Of a DNA stretch of 64,000 nt, positions 34,467 through 43,905 are shown one piece after another (within the stretch, counting starts at the first letter, position 1; each line of letters opens with the position of its first letter). The notes beneath the pieces were generated by a model, which saw only the letters and a program-made list of their open reading frames with translations, did no database searches and was not told the DNA's origin. A program made the position numbers and the translations under genes. Origin of the DNA: Faecalicatena_A orotica (GTDB lineage: Bacteria; Bacillota; Clostridia; Lachnospirales; Lachnospiraceae); assembly GCF_040545875.1 (NCBI RefSeq), contig NZ_JBEPMR010000018.1; one strand, given 5' to 3'.

Positions 34467-35708
34467 GTGAAAATTGTTCAGATTAACACCTTTCCATATA
34501 AAGCTACTGGGACAATCATGCTTAACTTGCATAATATATTATTGCAAAACGGACATGATTCTTATGTGGCATGGGGACGGGGACGAAATGCTAATGACGA
34601 TAGAGAAATAGTGATTAAGGACGATATAGGTGTGAAAATACATGGCTTGTACACAAGATTGACAGACAGAACGGGATTTGCCTCTATAAGAGCAACTAAA
34701 AAGCTTATATGGTATCTTGATAAAATTAAGCCCGATATAATCCATCTACATAATGTGCATGGGTATTATATAAATATAGAACTCTTATTTAAATATATTA
34801 AGGATAAAAAGATTAAAGTTGTGTGGACACTGCACGATTGTTGGGCGATGACAGGGCATTGTGCATGGTTTGATATGGTGGCATGTAATAAATGGAAAAC
34901 GGGTTGCTCTAAATGCACACAACTGAGAGCCTATCCGGCATCCAGTCTAATAGATGGTTCGCAGTTTAATTGGAACAAAAAAAGAGAATTATTTACGGGT
35001 TTAAATTGTACAATCGTTACTCCATGTAAATGGTTGTCTCAAATAGTCAAGCAGTCTTATTTAAATAAGTATCCATGTAAAGTTATTTATAACGGAATTG
35101 ATTTGGAGATTTTCAAACCTAGTTCGGTTGAACAAGCAGCTTCTACAATCAAAAAATATGAACTCACAGATAAACCAATAGTTCTTGGGGGTGCAAGTGA
35201 GTGGACAGAGCGCAAAGGACTAAATGACATAATAAAAATTTCCGAAAAATTATGTGGTAAATATCAATTTGTTGTCGTTGGATTAACAAAGAAACAATTA
35301 GAATCCATTCCCAAAACGATTACTGGAATCACACGAACGAATAATATTACTGAATTGGTAAATCTATACTCTGTTGCAACTTTATTTTTTAATCCGACAT
35401 ATGAAGACAACTTTCCCACCACAAATATTGAAGCCTTGGCATGTGGAACACCAGTATTAACATACGATACTGGTGGCAGCCCAGAGGCTATCCAAATGGC
35501 TAAACAACACACTAATATTTTTGTGGGAAACGTTGTGAGCAAAGCATCTCCTAATACTGTGGATTTTTCAACGGTGTCAAAAGTATTGACAGACAGTGTA
35601 GAACATACGATAGTCCATCGTAGCAAAGTACGTGAGGCTTGCAGAAAAGTTTCAATGGAATTTGACAAAGAAAAAAGACTTGGCGAATACTTAAATCTTT
35701 ATTTTTAG
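34467..35708 (+). CDS. GT4 glycosyltransferase (WcaC-like)
   Basis: A 413-residue GT-B enzyme with a GTG start at 34467 behind AAGGAGGTG. HLHNVHGYYINIELL and TLHDCWAMTGHCAWFDMVAC near residues 90-135 are the signature of the WcaC-like colanic acid glycosyltransferases. The N-terminal IQINTFPYKATGTIMLNLHN lacks the usual GG loop but keeps the acceptor helix. The donor-domain start is LGGASEWTERKGLNDII, and FFNPTYEDNFPTTNIEALAC gives the E-x7-E-type site near residue 320. It is the second sugar transferase in module C. Confidence 0.9.
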   Translation: MKIVQINTFPYKATGTIMLNLHNILLQNGHDSYVAWGRGRNANDDREIVIKDDIGVKIHGLYTRLTDRTGFASIRATKKLIWYLDKIKPDIIHLHNVHGYYINIELLFKYIKDKKIKVVWTLHDCWAMTGHCAWFDMVACNKWKTGCSKCTQLRAYPASSLIDGSQFNWNKKRELFTGLNCTIVTPCKWLSQIVKQSYLNKYPCKVIYNGIDLEIFKPSSVEQAASTIKKYELTDKPIVLGGASEWTERKGLNDIIKISEKLCGKYQFVVVGLTKKQLESIPKTITGITRTNNITELVNLYSVATLFFNPTYEDNFPTTNIEALACGTPVLTYDTGGSPEAIQMAKQHTNIFVGNVVSKASPNTVDFSTVSKVLTDSVEHTIVHRSKVREACRKVSMEFDKEKRLGEYLNLYF

Positions 35709-35743
35709 TTCACCTATTTTATGATTTATAGATAGGAGAAAAA

Positions 35744-37117
35744 ATGAAATATCATATATATGGAGCCATTCACAAACACGCTAAAAAAATATTAAAAAGA
35801 GATAATTCATTGCCTGCAACAGTAAAAATAGTTGATTTTCCACCAACTATTTTAGATGAACTTGAGCAGAATTCAATGAATAAAGAAATTGAGATAAATG
35901 GAGAAATATATTCAGGAATTAAAAAATCTGATATTTATCCTGTTGAGAACTTGGTAGCAAATGAGGAATTTAAGAATTGTCCAATGTCTTTCAGTATGAA
36001 AGGGCACACCTTAAAAAAACTGAAGAAATTTGAAATGGCAGAAGGACTTTGGAAACAATTTCTTGAGAGTTCTTACATTCCTATTGGCTACAAATACTCA
36101 GGATTACATTATGGCGGGTATATCGCCGAGAAAGCTTCTTGGTGTTTACCAAGTTGGATTTGGACTAACGCTGCAGTAGTACGTTATCACTGCTTAGTTG
36201 GTGAAATGGATAAAGCAAAAAAACTAGGTGATATTATCCTTTTAAATCAGCATATTAGTGGTGGCTGGATTGTAAGAATTGATTATATGGATGATGGGGC
36301 ACACCCTATTTTAGCCCCAAACGATTCTTGTTATATCGCACATAATTGCTGTTTGAAGTTATTTCAATCTACACACGATGAAAAATATTTAAATGCAGCG
36401 GAAAAAACTGCGGCTTGGATAATGGAAACAGCCAGAAAAGATGGAATGGTTTTATTCGGCTATGATATAAAAATGAAATATTGGATAACTAAAAAGAATA
36501 TTGTAGACATTGGTTTTACAGCAGGACTGTTTGCTGAACTATTCTCTCTAACCGGAAAAAAAGTATATAGGGATTTTTTGGAAGGTTTCGTTAATAAATA
36601 TATAGATATCTTTTATATAAAGGGAAAGAAATGTTTTGCTACTTGTATCGATGAAAATGACAGGATACATGGAGGTGCATTTGGCAGAGGACAAGGTTGG
36701 GCATTAGAAGGGTTAATTCCAACGTATAGGGTTCTGCAATCGGATAGTATACGAAATATAATAGAAGAAACTGTAGAAACTTTGCTACATTGTCAAACAT
36801 CAGATGGAGGATGGGCATACAATTTATTATCGCCGTTGATGGGGATAGATTGTAAAGCTGTTCCTGTGATAGCGAAAGCACTGTTAGAGTGGTCGAAAGT
36901 TGTGCATAGTACAGTATATGATGAAGCAATATCTAAAGCGATGTACTGGTGTAAAAAAAATACTGTTGCAAAAGGCGAAGCTGCAGGAGGAATTTTCTCA
37001 TATACCGTAGAAGGAGCAATTGTACACAATAAATATACAAGTACAGCCCTTGTATATGCCAGTTCATATGCTCTGGAAGTTGAACATGAACGAATGAGGG
37101 AGATTAACTACTCATGA
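35744..37117 (+). CDS. GH88-like alpha/alpha-toroid protein
   Basis: A 457-residue protein without signal peptide, so cytoplasmic. Repeated helix pairs and the motif HGGAFGRGQGWALEGLIPTY near residue 310 match the W/F-x-R-G-Q-x-W-A-L-x-G block of GH88/GH105 unsaturated glucuronyl hydrolases. Other aromatic-rich patches (GGYIAEKASWCLPSWIWTN, SGGWIVRIDYMDDGA) fit a sugar-binding barrel. GH88 enzymes cleave unsaturated uronic sugars released by lyases, an odd activity for a capsule-making operon. A biosynthetic or proofreading role is possible. It overlaps the next gene by 4 bases. Confidence 0.7.
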   Translation: MKYHIYGAIHKHAKKILKRDNSLPATVKIVDFPPTILDELEQNSMNKEIEINGEIYSGIKKSDIYPVENLVANEEFKNCPMSFSMKGHTLKKLKKFEMAEGLWKQFLESSYIPIGYKYSGLHYGGYIAEKASWCLPSWIWTNAAVVRYHCLVGEMDKAKKLGDIILLNQHISGGWIVRIDYMDDGAHPILAPNDSCYIAHNCCLKLFQSTHDEKYLNAAEKTAAWIMETARKDGMVLFGYDIKMKYWITKKNIVDIGFTAGLFAELFSLTGKKVYRDFLEGFVNKYIDIFYIKGKKCFATCIDENDRIHGGAFGRGQGWALEGLIPTYRVLQSDSIRNIIEETVETLLHCQTSDGGWAYNLLSPLMGIDCKAVPVIAKALLEWSKVVHSTVYDEAISKAMYWCKKNTVAKGEAAGGIFSYTVEGAIVHNKYTSTALVYASSYALEVEHERMREINYS

Positions 37118-38124
37118 AAGTAATCTTTTTAAATGATAATATTTCCAAATTAAAAATGGTATTTGATATTAATAAAGTGTTGGATACAATAGGATGTAAT
37201 TTAAATGATATTTGTTTTACTAAAAATGATGTATTAAAAAGAAAAAGAGAGTTTGATGATGTCGAAGTTATTTTCTCAACATGGTATATGCCTCAATTTA
37301 CCCAAAATGAAATAGTCGATATCTTTCCAAATTTAAAAGCCGTGTTTTATGCGGCAGGAACTGTGAAATACTTTGCAGAACCATTCTTAGAGAATGGTAT
37401 AAAGATTTTTCAATCAGGACAAGCAAATGGTATAGCTGTTGCCGAGTTCACTGTGGCTCAAATCTTATTGGCAAATAAAGGGTATTTTCAAGCACAACGT
37501 ATATACAAGTCTCCACTGTATCGATATAACTACAATAAAGCTCATAGCATAATTAAAATTAAGCCCGGAAATTATGAAGCTACGGTAGGCATAATTGGTG
37601 TTGGCGCTATTGGCAGTTATGTAGTGGAACTACTCCGCCCCTATAATCTCCGGGTACTGATATCTGATCCTGCCATATCTAAAGAAGAAGCAAACGAATG
37701 GGGAACAGTAGTAGTTAGCCTCGAAGAAATTTTCGAAAATTCAGATGTAATATCAAATCATTTGCCAGATATACCATCTACAAAAAATTTATTAAATTAT
37801 AAACTGTTTAACTCCATGAAAAAAGGAGCTACTTTTATAAATACCGGAAGAGGGTCTACTGTTGTTGAGAAAGATCTGGTGAAAGCATTAAAGAGAGATG
37901 CCACAAAGTGTGCATTGTTGGATGTAACTGGACATGAGCCTATATGGCCGTGGTCACCATTACTTTATATGAGGAATATTTTTTTATCACCCCATATGGC
38001 GGGGAGCACTGGCAAAGAAGAGAAAAGACTTGGAGAATATGCTCTTGAAACATATAGGCAGTATATAAAAGGGTTCGATTGTCATGGCGAAGTAACGAAA
38101 GATATACTTTATAAAATGACGTAA
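37114..38124 (+). CDS. D-2-hydroxyacid dehydrogenase-like NAD(P)-dependent oxidoreductase
   Basis: A 336-residue member of the D-isomer-specific 2-hydroxyacid dehydrogenases. The nucleotide site is VGIIGVGAIGSYVVELL near residue 155 (GxGxxG). Catalytic residues are in NTGRGSTVVEKDL (Arg), LDVTGHEPIWPWSP (Glu) and LSPHMAGSTGKE (His). An N-terminal 2-hydroxyacid substrate domain precedes it. Oxidation or reduction of a sugar-acid-like substrate is the likely reaction. It sits between the GH88-like and Gfo/Idh genes with 4-base overlap on one side and 12 bases on the other, so it belongs to a tightly coupled cassette. Confidence 0.85.
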   Translation: MKVIFLNDNISKLKMVFDINKVLDTIGCNLNDICFTKNDVLKRKREFDDVEVIFSTWYMPQFTQNEIVDIFPNLKAVFYAAGTVKYFAEPFLENGIKIFQSGQANGIAVAEFTVAQILLANKGYFQAQRIYKSPLYRYNYNKAHSIIKIKPGNYEATVGIIGVGAIGSYVVELLRPYNLRVLISDPAISKEEANEWGTVVVSLEEIFENSDVISNHLPDIPSTKNLLNYKLFNSMKKGATFINTGRGSTVVEKDLVKALKRDATKCALLDVTGHEPIWPWSPLLYMRNIFLSPHMAGSTGKEEKRLGEYALETYRQYIKGFDCHGEVTKDILYKMT

Positions 38125-38136
38125 GGATTGAAAAAA

Positions 38137-39183
38137 ATGGACGTTATAAAGAAGATAAATACTCGATTTAAGGACTATAAAAATTCCCGTAGGCCGAAAA
38201 AAAATCCAATAAAATGGGGAATAATTGGAACAGGTTATATGGCTACGACATTTTGCCGTGCAATTCAGGGGAATGAAAAAAGTATTGTTAGTGCAGTCTA
38301 CTCAAGAACAAATGAAAAGGGAAAGACTTTTGCTAAAAGATTTAACATTCCATTTTCAACAAATAAATTTCAAGATTTTTTTGATGGTAACAAATTTGAT
38401 ATTGTTTACATAGCAACTCCAACACACCACCATTATGAACATGTGAAAAAATGTTTATGTGCAGGATTTAATGTGTTGTGCGAGAAGCCTCTTGTAACAT
38501 CCTTAAAAAATTTTGATGAATTGCAAGAAATTGCAAGGAAAAACAAGTGTTTTTTGATGGAAGGTATGTGGAGCAAATGCCTTCCTACATTTGCCCAAGC
38601 TCAAAAGTGGATAAAAGAAAAACGGATTGGTTCAATTGAGTTGATTCGAGTTGATTTTTATAAAAATCAGATTCGAATGAATCCTGATCAATATATAAGC
38701 AAGAACGATTATGGTGTGCTGAATGATTATGGGATTTACGCACTCTCCTTTCCGCAGGAATTTTTATCAGGTAAATATATTATGTCTTGGAACAAACGAA
38801 TTATAGAGAACAACATAGATACAGATTGGGCAATAATATTAGATTCAACTGAGTCTAAAGCGTTTCTAAATATTTCTTCAAATTTCAAGGGAGAAAGTCG
38901 GGCACGTATCTATGGAAACGATGGCTCCATTGAGTTTGGCAGTCAGTTTAATAGAACAAATACCGTAAGTCTATATAATCGTCAAGGTAATCTGCTCGAA
39001 CGAAAAACCTATCAATATATTTTTGATGGTTTTGAGTATCAGGTTAATGAAGTTCATTCGTGTCTTCAAACTGGACGATTGGAAAGTAATTTAATTCCTT
39101 TGAAAAAAACGCGACAAACACTATTAATAATGAGCATTTTGAGGAAGGAAAATGATGAAAGAAGAAGAGAAATTCAAATCTAG
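38137..39183 (+). CDS. Gfo/Idh/MocA family oxidoreductase
   Basis: A 348-residue NAD(P)-dependent sugar oxidoreductase. I start at ATG 38137; an in-frame TTG at 38128 is too close to the AAGGA. WGIIGTGYMATTFCRAI near residue 30 is the Rossmann loop, ATPTHHHYEHVKKCL and NVLCEKPLVTS (the E-K-P motif with catalytic Lys) near residue 115 are diagnostic, and the C-terminal domain has the DYGVLNDYGIYALSFPQ segment that replaces the usual G-G-x-x-x-D-x-G-x-H. It extends a 30-residue N-terminal lead rich in Lys. Sugar substrate unknown. The 3' end overlaps the next gene by 32 bases. Confidence 0.88.
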   Translation: MDVIKKINTRFKDYKNSRRPKKNPIKWGIIGTGYMATTFCRAIQGNEKSIVSAVYSRTNEKGKTFAKRFNIPFSTNKFQDFFDGNKFDIVYIATPTHHHYEHVKKCLCAGFNVLCEKPLVTSLKNFDELQEIARKNKCFLMEGMWSKCLPTFAQAQKWIKEKRIGSIELIRVDFYKNQIRMNPDQYISKNDYGVLNDYGIYALSFPQEFLSGKYIMSWNKRIIENNIDTDWAIILDSTESKAFLNISSNFKGESRARIYGNDGSIEFGSQFNRTNTVSLYNRQGNLLERKTYQYIFDGFEYQVNEVHSCLQTGRLESNLIPLKKTRQTLLIMSILRKENDERRREIQI

Positions 39184-40729
39184 GCTTGACCTTCCAATTG
39201 TTGAAATACTTAACAAATTGAGAAACGGGATAAAGTATAATCCCAACGGCGAGGGAAGTGTATTAGTTGATTTGGTAGATAAAAAAGTTATCGGTTTTCA
39301 TTATGGAGAGACACATTTGGCTGTAGCATTGATAATATATGGTTACCAAATCTCGAACGAGGAATATATAAGGGAAGGAAAAGCGCTTCTAAAGGGTTTC
39401 ATGATAAATTCAATTGAATACCAAAAAGAGCCAGCGTATCATTGGGATTTTAATAATTTTGCAATTTGTGTGTTAGTTGAGTTCTTGGGGAAAAAACAAA
39501 ATAATAAGCAGAATACATTCTTTGGGGATATTGCAAGTTATATAAATGAGTTGAAAGACTTCATTTTAATACAGAAAGATAGCAATAATGCAACAATAAA
39601 TTGGCACCCAATGCGTATTTATGTTAATTATTGTAAGCATAAATGGACAGATGATCCGACCTATTTAAAGGTAATTGATGATTTAAAGAAAAAAGTGGAT
39701 CTTGCCTGTTTTAATGATGGTTTCTACGAGGATCTGCTGCCAAAAGGACGTAGCTTTAACTTTCAGTACCATGTTTTTACTGTAGCAACATTATTGTTTT
39801 TAGAGGGTAATGGAATAGACATTCATTATAACGAAAAGTCAATTCAGCAAGTGATTAACATGGTGGACCCGGCAGGAGACCTGAATTACTTGGGGAGAGG
39901 AATTAATCAAATTTTCGCCTGGGGGCCGGCTGTTTATTTACTCAACTCAGTTTCTGCAGTGGAAGCAAGGAATAGAGCATGGAACTATTTTGAAAGTAAA
40001 ATATATAAAGCATTGGAGAATAACAATTTAATTATGAATGATCTGCCGGGGGAACAAAAAAATTGGTGGTGGGACTATCATTACTCATCTGTATATTTTT
40101 CTCATTTAGCGCTTTGGTTGGTTCTGACGAAAATATCTGATGTTGATGGTGATGAATGGAATAATATAAAGATTAATGAATCCGATAGTGGTGTTGCTTT
40201 CAGAAGGGGAGACGAATTCTTTGTGTGTCTTTTTAGTGGAAGAAAACACTATTTAGCTGAAAAGGGCCCGATCATCGCAAATATTTGCTCTAACTCTGGT
40301 GAATACGTATTTAAAGGTGCTTTAGGTCCATACTGTGGAAGCCAATATGGTAGAAGATATAGCGTATCGTCAGAAACAATCCATAACTATTGCGGTTTAA
40401 TACAGGAAAAAGATTTCTTTGGATACTATACGCAAAAAGTAGTATTTCCAGAAGATATTTTAGTTGATGAACAAGGTCTGGAAGTAACGATTACATTAAA
40501 GCTAAAAAAATCAATGGGAAATCTTTACTTTAATATTAGTACAATGTCTCCCTTGTTTAAGATTGAAGTTCTAGCTAATGATTCCGTTTGTGTTTTAAAA
40601 TCTGTCGGCAGCACTGTAGGCGCATATGGACTCACCACACTGGTTCAATCCAATAAATTCACGGCCAAAACTGTGAAGATAAAGATTTCCAAGATGGAGG
40701 CATTAAATGAAACTTCTTTATATCAATGA
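39152..40729 (+). CDS. Heparinase II/III- or DUF2264-like alpha/alpha-toroid plus beta-sandwich protein
   Basis: A 525-residue soluble protein without signal peptide. The first ~310 residues are alpha-helical with aromatic, barrel-like patches (EPAYHWDFNNFAICVLVEFL, DGFYEDLLPKGRSFNFQYHV, NWWWDYHYSSVYFSHLALWL). The last ~200 residues are beta-rich (GVAFRRGDEFFVCLFSGRKH). This toroid-plus-sandwich plan is that of heparinase/alginate-lyase-like enzymes; I cannot point to a confirmed catalytic Tyr/His set. It starts inside the Gfo/Idh gene behind GAGGAAGG, and its end overlaps the next GT4 gene by 23 bases. Together with the GH88-like gene it implies uronic-acid chemistry. Confidence 0.6.
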   Translation: MMKEEEKFKSRLDLPIVEILNKLRNGIKYNPNGEGSVLVDLVDKKVIGFHYGETHLAVALIIYGYQISNEEYIREGKALLKGFMINSIEYQKEPAYHWDFNNFAICVLVEFLGKKQNNKQNTFFGDIASYINELKDFILIQKDSNNATINWHPMRIYVNYCKHKWTDDPTYLKVIDDLKKKVDLACFNDGFYEDLLPKGRSFNFQYHVFTVATLLFLEGNGIDIHYNEKSIQQVINMVDPAGDLNYLGRGINQIFAWGPAVYLLNSVSAVEARNRAWNYFESKIYKALENNNLIMNDLPGEQKNWWWDYHYSSVYFSHLALWLVLTKISDVDGDEWNNIKINESDSGVAFRRGDEFFVCLFSGRKHYLAEKGPIIANICSNSGEYVFKGALGPYCGSQYGRRYSVSSETIHNYCGLIQEKDFFGYYTQKVVFPEDILVDEQGLEVTITLKLKKSMGNLYFNISTMSPLFKIEVLANDSVCVLKSVGSTVGAYGLTTLVQSNKFTAKTVKIKISKMEALNETSLYQ

Positions 40730-41882
40730 TGAATTAGGAACTAGCGATGGGAGTAATTCGCACGCTCTTGGCATGTGTCACGCCTTTGAGAAAATAATTG
40801 GTCGTGAAAATGTGCGAACGTATCCAGTTCCGCAAGATGGATCTCAGAAGCCTGTTAATGTAGGGGTAAATAGATGGAAAAGCAGATTAAAATGTATTTT
40901 AGCTGTTATTAGATGCGTCAGAAAAAAGTATCTATCATTGAAAAAAAGTAAGTATATTATCAACAAATTAAAGAGAGAGAACTTTATACCTACCCATGTA
41001 CTTGCCCGCTCAACTGATTTTGATATCACTGCTATCTATATTGCAAAAGTGTTTGGAGCAAAACTAATTTACGAAGTAAATACCCCTATGTTTTATGAAC
41101 GTGGTGTATTAAAAAAAGAACCTATGACCCGTCAATTGGAAAAGTGGGAGAAAAAGATTTTATTTGCTGCTGATAAGGTGTATGTTGTTTCAAATATTTG
41201 TAGGGATATGCTCTGTGAGCATTATGGATTTAACCATCGAAAGTTTCTTGTTATCCCAAATGGTTATATGGGAGACTTGTATTTTGAGGATAAAAACACT
41301 ATAGAGAAATTAAGAACAAACGTACGCGAGAAAGAAGATTTTGAAGGTAAATTTATAGTTACATTTGTTGGAAGCTTGAAAATATGGCACGGAATTAAAA
41401 ATTTTTGTACTGCCGTAGAATTACTTGAAAAGCACGAAAACATTCTTTTTCTTGTACTCGGAGATGGAGAGCTTCACGATTACATTGTCAACTATACAAG
41501 AAGTCATTCAAATATGATTTTCAAAGGAAAAGTTAGCCTGCAAGAGATGAAAGAATATCTCTATGCATCTGATTTAGGAGTGATGCCTTATGAAAAAAAT
41601 AATTATTTTTACTACTCACCGTTAAAGATGTATGACATGATTGGAGCTGCGTTGCCATTTATTGGAACGAATGTTGGTCAAATTGAAGAAATCTGTATGG
41701 ATCAGCTTTCGAAAGATTTTTTGGTTAGTGATAGTTCACCTGAATTGTTATCAAAGGTGATTTTAAATATTTACGATAATCCTGGGCTTCAGAATTCAAT
41801 GAAAACTGTTGTTGAAGAAAAAAAAGCATGTATGACATGGATTAAAAGAGCTGAAATGTTACTAAAAGATATAGATTGCTAA
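40707..41882 (+). CDS. GT4 glycosyltransferase
   Basis: A 391-residue GT-B transferase. N-terminal LLYINDELGTSDGSNSHALG has a serine-rich acceptor loop. ARSTDFDITAIYIAKVFGAK and VNTPMFYERG mark the N-domain; FIVTFVGSLKIWHGIKNF starts the donor domain near residue 225; and ASDLGVMPYEKNNYFYYSPL plus KMYDMIGAALPFIGTNVG form the donor-binding region, with the S-P-L-K-x-x-(D/E) motif in place of the classic E-x7-E. ATG 40707 behind AGATGGAGG lies within the preceding gene. Confidence 0.88.
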   Translation: MKLLYINDELGTSDGSNSHALGMCHAFEKIIGRENVRTYPVPQDGSQKPVNVGVNRWKSRLKCILAVIRCVRKKYLSLKKSKYIINKLKRENFIPTHVLARSTDFDITAIYIAKVFGAKLIYEVNTPMFYERGVLKKEPMTRQLEKWEKKILFAADKVYVVSNICRDMLCEHYGFNHRKFLVIPNGYMGDLYFEDKNTIEKLRTNVREKEDFEGKFIVTFVGSLKIWHGIKNFCTAVELLEKHENILFLVLGDGELHDYIVNYTRSHSNMIFKGKVSLQEMKEYLYASDLGVMPYEKNNYFYYSPLKMYDMIGAALPFIGTNVGQIEEICMDQLSKDFLVSDSSPELLSKVILNIYDNPGLQNSMKTVVEEKKACMTWIKRAEMLLKDIDC

Positions 41883-41911
41883 ACAAACCCATTAGTATGA
41901 AAGGAAATAGT

Positions 41912-42856
41912 ATGAGATTTGCAATACTAAAAAGAATTGTAAAAGATCGTATAAAAAAAATAACAACCAAAAAATATTGTATCTGTATAAAAAATTGGTT
42001 TTCAAAAGATGATAGATATTACTTGATTAGAAGAAAAATTCCCTGGGCTGGTTTTTATGCAAATTATTTATATGTTGCCGGACATATTGTTTATGCTTTA
42101 AAGAAGGGCTATATACCAGTTATTGATATGGAAAATTACCCTACTTTATATAATGAAGTAAACACGTATAAAGGAACAAAAAATGCATGGGAGTATTACT
42201 TTGAGCAACCGTTTGGAATTTCTGTAAAAGATGCAATGGAAAGCAAAAATTACATACTATCAGATTTTAGTACGATGAGGGAGTACTTACCATATAAAGA
42301 TGGAAAGAATTATTTCACAATTGATTGGTTCAAAGCTAATGAAATTGTAGACGTAATTAATACATATCTTTTACCCAAAGAAGAAATATCCTCTCAAGTT
42401 GAGAACTTTTATAAAGAAAAAATGAGAGGAAAGAGAGTATTGGGTGTCCATTATAGAGGTACTGATAAGAAAATTAAAGTGGCTAATCACTTTTTATCTG
42501 CATCATTAGAAAATTATCTGGCATGTGTATACAAAAATGTTCTGGAGTATAATCCAGATGCAATTTTATTATGTACTGATGATGAGGAAGCTATTGCTGT
42601 CTTTTTAGAAAAATTTCCCGAAAAAGTATTCTTTTCAGAGGCATTTAGAGCTAAAAAAGGGGATATAGAGGGGATACATTTAAAAAAGAATGTAGAGAGA
42701 GAAAACCATAACTATTTATTAGGTAAGGAAGTTATCTTCGATGTTATGCTATTGAGCAAGTGCGATTATTTTGTATTTAGTCATTCTAATGTTGCAACAA
42801 CAGTAATGTTTATTAATAACCAGAAATTTACTAAGACCTATTTTGTTGAAGATTAA
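41912..42856 (+). CDS. Fucosyltransferase-like GT-B protein (NodZ/FUT8-like motif)
   Basis: About 314 residues from ATG 41912, behind GAAAGGA; the longer frame from 41876 has no ribosome site. VLGVHYRGTDKKIKVANHF near residue 185 is the H-x-R-x-x-D motif I of the alpha-1,6-/O-fucosyltransferase superfamily, and AILLCTDDEEAIAVFLEKF plus CDYFVFSHSNVATTVMFI correspond to motifs II and III. These enzymes use GDP-fucose (some use other donors). It lies between a GT4 and a GT-A gene, so it should add one sugar of the module C repeat. Confidence 0.75.
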   Translation: MRFAILKRIVKDRIKKITTKKYCICIKNWFSKDDRYYLIRRKIPWAGFYANYLYVAGHIVYALKKGYIPVIDMENYPTLYNEVNTYKGTKNAWEYYFEQPFGISVKDAMESKNYILSDFSTMREYLPYKDGKNYFTIDWFKANEIVDVINTYLLPKEEISSQVENFYKEKMRGKRVLGVHYRGTDKKIKVANHFLSASLENYLACVYKNVLEYNPDAILLCTDDEEAIAVFLEKFPEKVFFSEAFRAKKGDIEGIHLKKNVERENHNYLLGKEVIFDVMLLSKCDYFVFSHSNVATTVMFINNQKFTKTYFVED

Positions 42857-42890
42857 AGGGAACTGTAAGAACTATTATAAGGAAAAAAGG

Positions 42891-43898
42891 ATGAAAAAGA
42901 GTTTAGTAAATGTACCAGTGGCGCTAAATGTATTTATCAGGCCGAATGCCCTGCAAAGGGTTTTTGGAGCTGTAAAAAAAGCAAGGCCATCGATTCTGTT
43001 TCTATTAGGTGATGGACCACGAAATGAAAATGATGCCGAAAAGATTAAAATTTGCAGAAAAATAGTTGAAGACATTGATTGGGAATGCGAAGTATATAAA
43101 CTGTATTCAGAAGAAAACATGGGGTTATATGCAAAATATTTTGATTCGCAAGAAAAAATATTCTCTATAGTGGATCGATGTATTTTTTTAGAAGATGATG
43201 TCTTGGTTTCTGATAGCTTTTTTAGATTTTGTGCTGAATTATTGGAAAAATATAAGGATGATTATCGTGTTCATTATGTCACAGGCTTGAATTATTTAGG
43301 GGAATATAAAGACCCAACTGCGGATTACTTTTTTGCGGGAGAAGGATCAATTTGGGGATATGCAACTTGGAGAAGAACATATTTAAGTCAAAATATGGAA
43401 TATGCGGATGACGAGTATATTACCAATTGTATATGTAGAGTGGCAAAACAGTTAAAACCGGGGTATCAAAAGAAAATAATGGGGTATAAGAACGATATTT
43501 ATTATGAAGGGCATATTCCAGGTCCGGAATTCTATAAAAACGCATTGCGATTTTCTCAAAACCAGGTATATATAGTCCCTACCAAAAATATGGTCAGTAA
43601 TATTGGTATTGGTGATGGATCTGTTCATTCATCTGACGATATACGGAAAATGGCAAGAGGAAATGCTCAATTTTTCAATACGCATCTTTATGAATTGGGT
43701 TTCCCATTAAAACATCCGAAATTCGTAGTCAGAGATATAAAATACGAAAAAAAAGTTAATAAAATACTGGGGTGGAATCGTCCTTATGTTTTTTGGTTTA
43801 GAAAAATTGAGACTACTATCAGATGCTTGGTTTATGGAGACTTAAAATCAACAGTTAAAAAGATACAGCGCAATTTAAAAAGAGAATATGAAAGGTAG
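42891..43898 (+). CDS. GT-A fold glycosyltransferase (GNT-I-like)
   Basis: About 335 residues from ATG 42891, behind AAGGA; the frame opens at 42843 within the preceding gene. VPVALNVFIRPNALQRVFGA opens the nucleotide-binding domain. RCIFLEDDVLVSDSFFRFC near residue 95 is the E-D-D metal-binding triad typical of GNT-I/GT13- and HlpA-like transferases. GEGSIWGYATWRRTYLSQN and SNIGIGDGSVHSSDD contain the conserved G-W-x-x-W-R and G-x-G-x-x-x-T/S-H motifs. Donor and acceptor unknown. Confidence 0.85.
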   Translation: MKKSLVNVPVALNVFIRPNALQRVFGAVKKARPSILFLLGDGPRNENDAEKIKICRKIVEDIDWECEVYKLYSEENMGLYAKYFDSQEKIFSIVDRCIFLEDDVLVSDSFFRFCAELLEKYKDDYRVHYVTGLNYLGEYKDPTADYFFAGEGSIWGYATWRRTYLSQNMEYADDEYITNCICRVAKQLKPGYQKKIMGYKNDIYYEGHIPGPEFYKNALRFSQNQVYIVPTKNMVSNIGIGDGSVHSSDDIRKMARGNAQFFNTHLYELGFPLKHPKFVVRDIKYEKKVNKILGWNRPYVFWFRKIETTIRCLVYGDLKSTVKKIQRNLKREYER

Positions 43899-43905
43899 TT
43901 AGTTA

